Shown piece by piece: positions 23,431 to 34,499 of a DNA stretch of 64,000 nt. The notes under the pieces are model-generated. The model made no database searches. It was not told where the DNA came from and worked only from the letters and a program-made list of their open reading frames with translations. The translations under genes were made by a program, and so were the position numbers. The stretch comes from Protopterus annectens. Its lineage: Eukaryota; Chordata; Ceratodontiformes; Protopteridae. Numbering within the stretch: the stretch's first letter is position 1; each line of letters starts with the position of its first letter. Location: the NCBI RefSeq assembly GCF_019279795.1, contig NC_056725.1, positions 1,610,301,728 to 1,610,365,727 of the forward strand. Direction: 5' to 3'.

Positions 23431-23934
23431 CAAGTCAAGAATAAAAGGCAAGCACAGAGAGACCACGTTCCTGTTAAAACATGTAGCATAAAAATAAAAA
23501 CCTTGTGTACAGGAACGTGAGGGCTTGTAAAACTCAACACTGCTTGTTCGCAAAGTCACAAAAATACTGCATTCCTCTGCAGACACCAGCAAGTAGTACT
23601 AAGCAGCAATGGCAAATAAAAAGCAAAACCAGAAAGCAGTCCACAACGTCCAAAACGATAAAAAACCTTCTTTATTGCATGCAGTAGTAAGCGCTTTCAC
23701 CAGAATGGCCTCCACAGACTGTAGCAGCATACACATCACACAGTCATTAAATAGCTTCAACAATTAACAACAGGGTGTTGTTCAAACCAATTAATTAAAC
23801 AATAAAATATTCATGAAACTTCTACTATAAAAACATCCATTATGAAACATAGATAAAACAACAGTTAAAAACAAGCAAAAGTGACTGTTCAAAAAATAAT
23901 AAACTATATTATATATATTATTTTGTATTTAATT
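23431..23934 (-). repeat. PLE pseudo-LTR, downstream copy
   Basis: The non-coding 3' end of the complete PLE unit. It repeats at 27401-27903 with a constant offset of about 3970 and only a few differences. It contains a hammerhead-like fold (23677-23732) whose core is mutated. It borders the left 841-bp direct repeat. Confidence 0.9.
23677..23732 (-). ncRNA. Hammerhead-ribozyme-like fold, downstream copy (mutated core)
   Basis: It has the same fold as 27647-27702, but the core reads CUGUGGA (complement of 23711-23717), so the conserved A of CUGANGA is U. Stem I, the palindromic AGCGCU stem III and the GAAA are kept. Cleavage is predicted to be impaired. Confidence 0.55.
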
Positions 23935-25536
23935 TTATTTATTCACAGCTTTACCTAACTTCCTTCTTTTCAAAAAAGGTTGTAGACTAACTTTATCATT
24001 CAACCCAGGGGTTGAATCAGCTCTGCATCTTATAATCCATCTGAGTTCCATCTCAAGTGTATAAGCTTCCACTTCCCCACCCCTCATAGTATTATGAATA
24101 ATCTGTAAGACAAAAAAGGTAAAGGAATGTGTAGTCCCTGCCTGTATCTGATGTTTCGCTAGTGCATTAGTAATATCACCTATTCTCATTTTATAAAGAT
24201 GTTCCCTAATTCTCAACCTCAACTGCCTATTGGTTTTGCCAATATAAAACGCTTGGCAGGCAGTGCAACTAGCGAGATAAATCACATTTACTGACCTACA
24301 ATTAGTCCCTGTGGAAAAAGAAAAGATTTGTCCAGTGACAGGCTGTACAAATATATTACTATTGATAATAAAACTACACTGATTACAACTACCACATGCA
24401 ACCGTATTAAAATTCGACGTCATGTACCTCACACCTTCCTTATGACACAACATACTTTTCAAGTTCATCTTATTCTTGTATGTGTATCTAGGTCTTATTC
24501 CTACTAATTTAGAAACATCTTCATCTACAGTGAGCACATCCCAATATTTTTCTATAATATATTTTATATTGGTTACATCACTAGTATAATAAATAGGTAC
24601 ATTCACTGTAACATTCGCCTTATGTGCCTGTCCTTGTGTAACTAACTCCTCGGCCTTAAAATTACTAGAGAAATAAGGGCAGGCTCTAGTTCCTCTCAGA
24701 CTATATGTGTCAGTCAAAGCCTTGTTTATTTCCGCATCCTTATAAGACCTCTTCAACAACATGGTTCTTAAATTCTCAGCTTCAACCATAAAGCCACTAT
24801 CAGAGGGATTCAGTCGGGACGCCCTCATGGTCTGCCCCTTTACAACATTTTCAAATACATGTAGTGGATGCATGCTTGTTCTATTGAGCAGAGTATTTTT
24901 ATAACACATTTTCCTATGTACCGATGTATTGACTAGTCCATTGTCTAATCTAATAACATCTACATCCAAAAAAGAAATATAACTCCTTGAATAACTCATG
25001 GTAAATTTAAGATAACTAGTAGTGCTATCTATAAAGCTCTTGAACTGTAGTAACTGTTCCTCATTACCATCCCAAATTAAAAAGAGGTCATCCACGAACC
25101 TCTTATAAAAAGGGACATATTGCTGAAATTCAGAACTGGGGAGCAATACTGCATTCTCCCATTCAGCCATGACAATGTTGGCGTAGCTATTGGCACATGA
25201 CGTGCCCATAGCTACGCCATCATTCTGGATAAATAACTCTTTTGCAAAAACAAACACGTTGTTATCCAAAATAATTTCCAAGAACAGAGTTATTAACTCA
25301 ATCAAACTATTATCCATGGTCGTGTATTTCTTCAAATAATCCTGTACACTTTCAACTCCACTACCATTAGGGATCATAGTAAATAAACTGACTACATCCA
25401 AGGTAACCAAGAAATATTCTTTCCTTTCATCAAATTTAGTCATGCATTCATACAAACTAACTAAAAACTGTTTGCTATCTTTTAAGATATTAACATTAGC
25501 TTCAACTACTGGTCTAAGATGTCGTTCAACGAACAA
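23935..25536 (-). pseudogene. PLE reverse transcriptase (palm/thumb) with GIY-YIG endonuclease
   Basis: The 533-residue frame copies element RNA at the target and nicks DNA. Motif A LDVVSLFTMIP is at residues 46-56 (Asp47), AMGTSCANS at 109-117, and catalytic FVDD at 147-150. The Cys cluster ACGSCNQC is at 380-387 with C413, C424 and C427. The GIY-YIG nuclease runs from VIY (418-420) through FYIGKTNRQLRLR (430-442), H446 and E495/E497 to PGLN (510-513). It ends KRRKLGKAVNK. The listed start is not genuine: a one-base frameshift at about 25547-25560 separates it from the upstream RT part. The same half in the truncated unit differs by only about a dozen residues. Confidence 0.92.
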
Positions 25537-25550
25537 TGAGAAAGGTTGTG

Positions 25551-26267
25551 TTAACCACCCTGTCCTGACACTATCGGTCTCATCGGGGGATTATGTAGGT
25601 TTTTATGAACCTTCGGGAGGCCTTTCAAAACAGGTATAAGTGGATTATTAACCCTCAGAAACCTGAAAAGGTCCTTATCTATAACACCACTTTTATACAG
25701 GTCATCTATCGTGTCGTATACCCGGAATACTTTATTCCTCACTTCATCCATGTTCAATTTGGAATAAAATCTAGTATCACTCAGGAAATCATACACACTC
25801 TTATAATAATCTTCTGTACTCATCACTACGATGGGACCTCCCTTGTCAGCAGGAGTTATTACTATAGAATCATCTCTCTTCAAATCACACAAAGCTTGTC
25901 TCTGTTTGTATGTCAAATTATTCTTCTTCCTCTTATTCTTAACATTGTGACTACTATAGTATATATGTAAATCTTGTTCTACTAATTTAGTATATGTCTC
26001 TAAAACAGGGTTCAAAATAGGTACATACGTACTCACTGGTTTAAACCCAGTCCTAGTACTACCTATATTAGGACTGCTCTCACACATACCATAATCAAGT
26101 TTTAATTGGACATTCCTGGTAAACATTTTGACATCAATCACTGTGTCTGTAATATCACTAAACTTACTGGGTATGAAAGTTAGACCCTTATTGAGTACAT
26201 ATTCCTCCTCTCTACTTAACATCCTGCTGGATAAGTTAATCACAATCGATTCTCCTTCGTAGCCCAC
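25551..26267 (-). pseudogene. PLE reverse transcriptase, N-terminal part
   Basis: The 238-residue frame carries INLSSRMLSREEEYVL (10-25), an entry block typical of PLEs, the DKG motif in ITPADKGGPIVV (137-148) and the finger block LKGLPKVHK (214-222) to MRPIVSGQG. It has no ATG: the first codon is GTG, and coding continues upstream in another frame, so frameshifts bound it at both ends (about 26250 and about 25555). It belongs to one protein with the neighbouring frames. Confidence 0.88.
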
Positions 26268-27369
26268 ATTTTCTTTATAGTTGGGCCAACATGTTCTGTT
26301 TCCACTACTTTTCTTTTCTGGCGACCTCTGCTCATAGAGCGTGTTCTCCCCCTGAAACGAGGAGACTGTATTGGGAAAGGGATATCTCTTAGATTAATGT
26401 TATCATTCCCTTCTTTGTTAATACTATTGTTAGTAGTTTTCTTCCTAACAACTAAATCATCAGCTCTCACTGATCGAGTACTCTGATTAATAGTCTCAAC
26501 ATTAGAGGAAACCAGAGTATCAGAGTGTGTATTCCTATTCACAGTAACTACAGATGGATACAAATTCACATTATTAATCGATTCAACAGCAAGGACAGGA
26601 GCTTCCCCCACCCCCAAATCATTCACACATTTATTTACATCAGTCAATCTATCACTGTTACTGTCTGAATCAACACTATGTGAAACAGTCTTATTAGTTG
26701 CATTAACATTAGTCGAAAAGTTCTTTCCTTCAGTTCTCACCGACATTGTCCTCGGCCAAGTAAAGACTTGGCCGTTTTTAAAATCATATACATCTCTCTC
26801 AATCTTCTGCTTTTTCTGATCAAGTAAACGTTTCTCATAAAGTAACACATTCTCCATGAGTCTATCCATGCCAGCACTGGCCTTCGAGGAAGAATACTTC
26901 GAAGTGATAGAACCATGCAAATGAACCACTCTCTCACGTAACGCTTCTTCCTCTGGTGTATGATACTCTATCAGTAGCTTCATATAATTACAGCTTAAGT
27001 CCATGTTCAATTTTTGCCATTGTAACAACAAATCAGGAAAATGGTTACCTGAAGTTGGCATTTTAAGTACTCTCAGCCCCCTAGGAATTATTCGTTTTTT
27101 GAGGCAAGCCTCAAAATGGTGTCTCTGCAGTTGTAGTCTCTTTAATTTAACAAATTCTGCTTCCAAAGTATCCAATTCTTTGGCTAGGACCACCAGGTCA
27201 TCTACGTTATCCGTTTCGGATCCACGTGTATCTTCCGGCTCAAACATTAGCAGGACATTCTCCTTACCAGCCACACAGTCATTGAATCTTCCTAGCTTCC
27301 GTCGAACAGTGTCATTGACGTCAGGTACGTACGCTAATTCAATTTCATCTCCTCCAGTACAAGCCATGC
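26240..27369 (-). pseudogene. PLE N-terminal extension
   Basis: The frame is open to 27562, but the likely start is the ATG at 27369-27367 (MACTGGDEIEL), about 32 nt inside the complete unit. The upstream part lies in the pseudo-LTR. About 375 residues follow. The first half is rich in Leu, Glu and Lys heptad-like stretches (LAKELDTLEAEFVKLKRL), consistent with a coiled coil. The second half is polar, with many Asn and Ser, and ends in a basic RGRTRSMSRGRQKRK stretch near residue 355 that could bind nucleic acid or act as a nuclear localisation signal. No catalytic motif is seen. It is joined to the RT by a frameshift near 26250. I do not know a function for this extension. Confidence 0.7.
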
Positions 27370-27400
27370 TCACCGTGCAAAACCACAAACACGAAATAAA

Positions 27401-27903
27401 CCAAGTCAAGAATAAAAGGCAAGCACAGAGAGACCACGTTCCTGTTAAAACATGTAGCATAAAAATAAAAACCTTGTGTACAGGAACGTGAGGGCTTGTA
27501 AACTCAACACTGCTTGTTCGCAAAGTCACAAAAATACTGCATTCCTCTGCAGACACCAGCAAGTAGTACTAAGCAGCAATGGCAAATAAAAAGCAAAACC
27601 AGAAAGCAGTCCACAACGTCCAAAACGATAAAAAACCTTCTTTATTGCATGCAGTAGTAAGCGCTTTCACCAGAATGGCTTCCTCAGACTGTAGCAGCAT
27701 ACACATCACACAGTCATTAAATAGCTTCAACAATTAACAACAGGGTGTTGTTCAAACCAATTAATTAAACAATAAAATATTCATGAAGCTTCTACTATAA
27801 AAACATCCATTATGAAACATAGATAAAACAACAGTTAAAAACAAGCAAAAGTGACTGTTCAAAAATAATAAACTATATTATATATATTATTTTGTATTTA
27901 ATT
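27401..27903 (-). repeat. PLE pseudo-LTR, upstream copy (leader of the full unit)
   Basis: It is the 3' UTR of the truncated upstream unit and at the same time the sequence immediately 5' of the complete unit's ATG. It contains an intact-core hammerhead-like fold. Any promoter or leader for the complete unit should lie here (inference from PLE biology). Confidence 0.9.
27647..27702 (-). ncRNA. Hammerhead ribozyme-like fold in PLE pseudo-LTR
   Basis: On the minus strand, stem I is GUAUGC (27702-27697) with GCAUGC (27652-27647), plus AGU (27690-27688) with ACU (27658-27656) around an internal loop. The core CUGAGGA (27687-27681) fits CUGANGA. Stem II is short, with CCA..UGG and loop UUC. Core GAAA spans 27668-27665. 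The palindrome AGCGCU (27665-27660) forms a minimal stem III. The predicted cut lies between 27659 and 27658. Hammerheads with minimal stem III are known in PLEs and can act as dimers. Confidence 0.68.
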
Positions 27904-28938
27904 TTATTTATTCACAGCTTTACCTAACTTCCTTCTTTTCAAAAAAGGTTGTAGACTAACTTTATCATTCAACCCAGGGGTTGAATCAGCTCTGCATCTT
28001 ATAATCCATCTGAGTTCCATCTCAAGTGTATAAGCTTCCACATCCCCACCCCTCATAGTATCATGAATAATCTGTAAGACAAAAAAGGTAAAGTAATGTG
28101 TAGTCCCTGCCTGTATCTGATGTTTCGCTAGTGCATTAGTAATATCACCTATTCTCATTTTATAAAGATGTTCCCTAAATCTCAACCTCAACTGCCTATT
28201 GGTTTTGCCAATATAAAACGCTTGGCAGGCAGTGCAACTAGCGAGATAAATCACATTTACTGACCTACAATTAGTCCCTGTGGAAAAAGAAAAGATTTGT
28301 CCAGTAACAGGCTGTACAAATATATTACTATTGTTAATAAAACTACACTGATTACAACTACCACATGCAACCGTATTAAAATTCGACGTCATGTACCTCA
28401 CACCTTCCTTATGACACAACATACTTTTCAAGTTCATCTTATTCTTGTATGTGTATCTAGGTCTTATTCCTGCTAATTTAGAAACATCTTCATCTACAGT
28501 GAGCACATCCCAATATTTTTCTATAATATATTTTATATTGGTTACATCACTAGTATAATAAATAGGTACATTCACTGTAACATTCGCCTTATGTGCCTGT
28601 CCTTGTGTAACTAACTCCTCGGCCTTAAAATTACTAGAGAAATAAGGGCAGGCTCTAGTTCCTCTCAGACTATATGTGTCAGTCAAAGCCTTGTTTATTT
28701 CCGCATCCTTATAAGACCTCTTCAACAACATGGTTCTTAAATTCTCAGCTTCAACCATAAAGCCACTAACAGAGGGATTCAGTCGGGATGCCCTCATGGT
28801 CTGCCCCTTTACAACATTTTCAAATACATGTAGTGGATGCATGCTTGTTCTATGGAGAAGAGTATTTTTATAACACATTTTCCTATGTACCGATGTATTG
28901 ACTAGTCCATTGTCTAATCTAATAACATCTACATCCAA
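27904..28938 (-). CDS. PLE C-terminal RT remainder and GIY-YIG endonuclease, 5'-truncated unit
   Basis: 344 residues, uninterrupted, matching residues about 190-533 of the frame at 23935-25536. The Cys cluster ACGSCNQC, the GIY-YIG core (FYIGKTNRQLRLR, REHLYKMR) and the terminal STPGLN block are all kept. The RT catalytic residues are missing because the unit is truncated at 28952. The Met is an internal codon (the homologous frame reads ISFLDVDV here), so translation from it is doubtful. High identity to the complete unit points to one recent insertion. Confidence 0.88.
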   Translation of the reverse strand: MDVDVIRLDNGLVNTSVHRKMCYKNTLLHRTSMHPLHVFENVVKGQTMRASRLNPSVSGFMVEAENLRTMLLKRSYKDAEINKALTDTYSLRGTRACPYFSSNFKAEELVTQGQAHKANVTVNVPIYYTSDVTNIKYIIEKYWDVLTVDEDVSKLAGIRPRYTYKNKMNLKSMLCHKEGVRYMTSNFNTVACGSCNQCSFINNSNIFVQPVTGQIFSFSTGTNCRSVNVIYLASCTACQAFYIGKTNRQLRLRFREHLYKMRIGDITNALAKHQIQAGTTHYFTFFVLQIIHDTMRGGDVEAYTLEMELRWIIRCRADSTPGLNDKVSLQPFLKRRKLGKAVNK

Positions 28939-28952
28939 AAAAGAAATATAAC

Positions 28953-28963
28953 AAAATAAAATA
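28953..28963. other. Filler at PLE 5' truncation junction
   Basis: Eleven A/T bases (AAAATAAAATA) lie between the point where PLE homology stops and where the right direct repeat begins. They belong to neither. Confidence 0.7.
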
Positions 28964-29810
28964 TCACATTAAGATGTTGTCCTGTTTGACTCTCAGCTAG
29001 AGCATCTTCTGTGTGGAGACATGTGTGAATGGGAGTACCTTTGTTGAAGGTTGTGCGTCAGGGCTGGCAACTCGGCACGTAAAAATCTACTGCCAGTCAT
29101 TAGCGGACCGGAGTTCCACTGTGGCGACCCCTAACCGGGAAAATCCAAAAGACACAACAACAACAACTGCCTCACTCCATCTGACTATGCCTCTAGAATG
29201 CTGTCATCAGATTAATGGGGTGCTTGAAGCAATGATTTAGGACTGTGCTAAGCTCCTAGTAGCTTACAGTAGTACATTTAACTTCAATATAGTTGTGATG
29301 AGGATTCAGTCTGAAGATATCTTTTTGAATTATGGTTTGTAGCTACATATAAATGGACAGCTTGACCTGTACAGAAGGTGAGAGGTATTTGGAAATGTTT
29401 TGAAGACCACTCTGCAGTTTAGCTGACAATAATAATATATAAAAACATATGTTTCATTTCAGTAACTTTGCAAATCAAGATGTGACTTCACAATGGGTAC
29501 TAGATAATATTCTTTTCATTCCACAGATTATAATACCCCTTTTGAACTGGGAATGTTACATAAGATAAAAAAAATAAATAAATGGATCCCATAGTATGCA
29601 TTTGGTTGTAACAAATAAAGAGAAAAAGTATAAGTAAAGAATGAATAACATTTTCTTTAAACTAATATTCAGACTGAAGCCATTTTTGGAGTATTTGGTA
29701 ATTTTTCAAAATGAGATTATGAGAACAATCCAAGATAAATAAAGAGAAATTATTTCAATTTTTAAAGCATTTTTCCTTCCATAGCTTTGTGAAGATAACT
29801 TTTTCTAAAC
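28964..29810. repeat. Right 847-bp direct repeat flanking the PLE array
   Basis: Second copy of 22590-23430. It begins inside SINE-B, so the SINE here (28964-29165) lacks its first about 35 bp, and ends at TTTTCTAAAC followed by unrelated DNA. The only length changes seen are a 5-bp TAATA insertion near 29530 and a single C near 29775. Confidence 0.92.
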
Positions 29811-30872
<1,062 letters not shown>

Positions 30873-30914
30873 GAGTGTTTAATAACTGCATTTCAATGAT
30901 TTTTCTCAATACTA

Positions 30915-31150
30915 CTACAGTGGTCAGTAGTACAACAGGTAGCACACTTGTTTTTGGTGCAGAAGATTGTAGGTTATATTCTCATACCTGGGAAATGGAT
31001 AGCTGAGACTGCAGTGCAGCATAAGAAGAGTGGTGCATTGCTGATTGTGTTGTCCTTCAGATGTGACATTAAACTTAGGCTCCATCTGCCTGTGTTAGTG
31101 ATAGCTCAGGTGGATATAAAAGATCCCATGGCATCTATCAAAAAGCTTAG
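30915..31150 (+). repeat. SINE-A copy 2, head and central part (split)
   Basis: A degenerate B box (AGGTTATATTCTC) near 30970. Then GTTGTCCTTCAGATGTGACA (near 31048), TGTGTTAGTGATAGCTCAGG and GATATAAAAGATCCCATGGC match 4090-4190. It breaks at about 31150 after CTATCAAAAAG. The tail is found at 38411-38583, beyond an inserted LINE. Confidence 0.7.
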
Positions 31151-31207
31151 TTTTTTGTTGATATAAACATTACATATTATTTATGTATTTATATTATTTG
31201 CATCTAT

Positions 31208-31690
31208 TTACAAATCTGCATACATTATAAACTTCAATTTAAGCATTTCACCCCACTCTTTTATCCACAACCAAAACATTATTTTCTCCATAATCTTTGT
31301 CAAAGTCAATTTTCCATTGTATTTGATTTCATTTAGCCTCTTGTTCCATATAGTCCATGAAACATAAAATATTACTCTGTCCATTTTCTTCACTTCTTCC
31401 TGTTTCCATGCACCATAATAACCAAATTTGATTATGTCTATATTTATCTGTTCAAATTTTAACAAACTTTTCACCCTATTATGTTTACATATTTCTTTCC
31501 ACAAATTATTATCTCTTTCACATTTCAAAAACACATGCTCAGTAGTCTTAAACTCTCCACGTTTATTACATATTCTATCTTGCTTTTTCTTATATGGCAT
31601 ATTTGCCTTAACCGACAATTTTATAATAGACAATCTCCATAAAAAATCATTACATTCTTTAATCTTTTTATAGTTATTATATCTCATCAT
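31208..31690 (-). pseudogene. LINE C-terminal zinc-binding domain (zf-RVT-like)
   Basis: The 160-residue frame shows FLWRLSIIKLSVKANMPYKK (about 17-36), then a Cys-x2-Lys and TTEHVFLKCERDNNLW (about 50-65). This is the W..L......K.NM...C..C...E..EH.F..C....LW pattern found at the end of L1/Tx1-type ORF2. One Cys of the usual pair appears changed (ICNKRG). It terminates shortly before the SINE-A junction, which fits the 3' end of the element. Confidence 0.72.
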
Positions 31691-32377
31691 TATGGATTTT
31701 TTCTTATCTATTTCTAAATCTTTCTATGGATCAATGCAATAAAATGCTTTCATAATATTTAAGTGCCATTCCTTTCTATTTTTTTCACATATATTCTTTT
31801 TTATTTTCCATATCACAATTTTGTTTAGGTGCTCTTTCATTCTTCATTCACAACGCCTTTGCTACTTTTTTAACTTCCATTCCTTCCCACAGTTGTTTCT
31901 ATTTATAATATAGCATCATTTCTATCATGTTTTTATTTTCCTTCATAATTCCTTTTAATACCTTATATAAAATTAAAGATGCTGCATCTACTACTGGGTT
32001 TATTAAACCCACACCTCTTTGCTCTTCTTTCATACATATAATCCCTCACTTGGCTGGATTCAGTCTAGAGCTCCATATAAAAGAAAATATATTCATTATT
32101 AATTCCTTTTTATACTTAATAGGAATCATTTAGTTCTTAGCAGCATAACCAATTTTTCCTCTTACCATTGTGTTCAAGTGTGTTTTTTTTATTTGAAAAT
32201 CTATATGATTTCCAAAAAATAGTCATATCCTTTACTTCTCTGAGTACATTATCCCATTGTTATTATCTGTATTCATTCCTTCCAAATATTATTCCTAATA
32301 TATCTATTTTTCATTGAACTCAGTACCTCTTATCCAACCTTCAAAACCAAATCCTTTACTTTTCTCTTCATTTATAC

Positions 32378-33060
32378 TTAAACCATTTTTTTTAAATTTG
32401 CACTTAATGTTTCATTTACTTCTTTTACTAAAACTTTATTTTTAACTACTGCCATATCATCCACATAATTGTACATTATTGGCAATTGTACTTCCTTCAT
32501 CATTTTGTACCCAGTGCTACTTGACATTTTATTACATTTCTTCACTATTACATTCAGAATTAATTGGAAAATTACACTACAAGCTAGGCAACCCTGTTTA
32601 TTCCACATTCTAGTTTTATTCATTGCCCAGTCCACCCATTTACATTTAGTTTCACATAGTTCCATTAATAAACTGATTTTATTACTTGTAATATTTTTTG
32701 CTTACATTATATGTCTGAAAAATTCCCCATAATGATTTATGTTGAATATTATCATAGGCTTTACTTATATCCCTAATCATAACCTTCGCTTCTACATTTT
32801 TATTTACAATATCACCAAATATTTCTCTTATTAACCATAATAACTCTTGAGTTCCTTTTCCTTTTCTTCTGAATACATTTTGGTCATATATTCTATTCAC
32901 TTTTTTGTAACCTTTTTGTTATTATTTTCATGAACATTTTATAATCTTTATTATTGAAAGTTATAGCTCTCAAATTTATCTCCTCTTTATTTCCTTTTTT
33001 TAAATATACATTGTATAACTTCTGTACATATCTCTTTCTCTTTAATTCCAGTTTCTAACA
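32378..33060 (-). pseudogene. L1/Tx1-like reverse transcriptase core
   Basis: Minus-strand blocks in order: NLRAITFNNKDYKMFMKII (about 32985-32930), equivalent to RPISLLNxDYKIxxKI. Then QNVFRRKGKGTQELL, motif A MIRDISKAYDNIQHKSL (about 32790-32740), KQGCLACSVIFQLILN as motif B (about 32600-32550), and motif C MYNYVDDMAVV (about 32480-32448). Both catalytic Asp of motif C are present. The stretch 32682-32900 is one open frame and 32378-32665 another. Confidence 0.75.
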
Positions 33061-33779
33061 ATTAATTCATAACGTCTATAAAAATATTTCCCCTCCTTCA
33101 TTTCTTTTTACAGACTATGTTAAAGTCCATCCAGTCCTGTTGCAGAATTCATGTTATATTTTAAAATTTCATTTAATTCTTTCATATTTATTTTTTGTCT
33201 AAATACTCATTATTTTCATTATTTAATTTTTTCACCTCTATAAATTTATTCTGTTTTCTTCTCTTTTAACAAATAACTCCAATAAATATTCTTTAATCAT
33301 TTTGTACGTCTTCATGCTGTCTTAGTTGCTTATCTTCCTTATTCTTTAATTCTCTTTTTATTCTTCCTTCTTTCATTATTTTGCTTAAATATGGTGTTAC
33401 CACTTATTTCTTTCCTTGTAAACAACATGTTTATATAACAAGTTGTTAATTTTAATTTGATTCATTTTATATATTTGTCTTACTTTTCATAAAAGGAATT
33501 TTTATTCTCTAATAAATCTCTGAATATTTCTTGACTTACTATCTTACATGTTTTTCTTTTCTTCTTTTCTTCCTTATACATTCTAAAATCATTTTTTTAT
33601 ATTTCGCTTTAAAGTTAAGCCACCAAACAGTTCAATTATCATAAAGCTCTTTGATATTCATTTGATTTTTTCCTAATTCCATAAGTTCTCTTTTGTCTTC
33701 TAAATGTAATTCTTTTTCATTAATTCTTGTTTACCTTTTCCTATTCTTATATATGCTTCATTTCTCTGTATTTAACCCA

Positions 33780-34184
33780 TATAGCCACATGATCCAAAAA
33801 TCCAGCATACTTAATTCCTTTTACTTTAACCTTTAAACTATCAGATATTAAACAATAATCAATCTCTGAGCTAATTTCATTCCTTTTGTAGGTCCAGTGG
33901 GTATTCTTCCTTAAACTTAACTTTCACTTCTCATAATTTCTTTTAGCATTTTAACATCACAACTGATCTTACTGTTTCTTAATCAAATCTTAATTAAAAT
34001 CACCCACCACTATAATACCCATATTTACACAAACATATTGAAGAACATCATTTCTCTCTCTTTTATTTGTTACATATGCATATAAAGCTATAATTCTATA
34101 CACATTTTCCATCTCAAGTCTATTATAGTAATTTGTCCTAATTCCACTATAGTTACATCTTATATCTTAATGCTTTCTTGACAA

Positions 34185-34250
<66 letters not shown>

Positions 34251-34446
34251 CAAGCACACTTCTTTCCCCATGTTCCAAACTACAACACCATTCCAAAGTT
34301 TTTCAGTTTGTGTTCTTTCTTCAACTGTTTATAATCTGATATCTTCTAAAACAATAATATTTGGATCTACTGCAACAGACCATTGTAATTTACCTATTCT
34401 GCTCTTAAAATTTTTCACATTTAAAGCTAATATATTCAGCTTTTAA
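33780..34446 (-). pseudogene. L1/Tx1-like AP endonuclease
   Basis: The N-terminus reads ILALNVKNFKSRIGKLQW with NIIVLEDIRL (about 34440-34340): the catalytic Glu block is LED rather than LQET. An IIVVGDFN motif lies near 34000, and SEIDYCLISD followed by FLDHVA (catalytic Asp-His) lies near 33870-33790. A (TA)n microsatellite (34183-34246) and stops interrupt it. Confidence 0.7.
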
Positions 34447-34499
34447 GAACAGTTAGTATAACAATTTTTATCTCTTTCCTTTCTTATGTTGTCTAAGCA

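Larger units (their letters stand above)
23431..28952 (-). mobile_element. Penelope-like element array (Neptune-like), one full unit plus truncated unit
   Basis: On the minus strand, a 5'-truncated unit (28952 to 27401; C-terminal RT remainder, GIY-YIG endonuclease and 3' UTR) runs directly into a complete 3.97-kb unit (27400 to 23431). The repeated 0.5-kb non-coding ends are the pseudo-LTRs typical of PLEs. The enzyme has the PLE hallmarks DKG, LDVxSLFT, MG and FVDD, a Cys cluster and a C-terminal GIY-YIG nuclease. The Cys cluster (ACGSCNQC) is why I call it Neptune-like. The complete unit has two frameshifts. The truncated unit's frame is open to its end. Confidence 0.92.

Noticed and set aside
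23431..27903. LTR retrotransposon interpretation of the 0.5-kb direct repeats
   Set aside because: No gag, protease, integrase, primer-binding site or TG...CA ends. The coding part has PLE RT and GIY-YIG domains, so the repeats are pseudo-LTRs of a tandem PLE.
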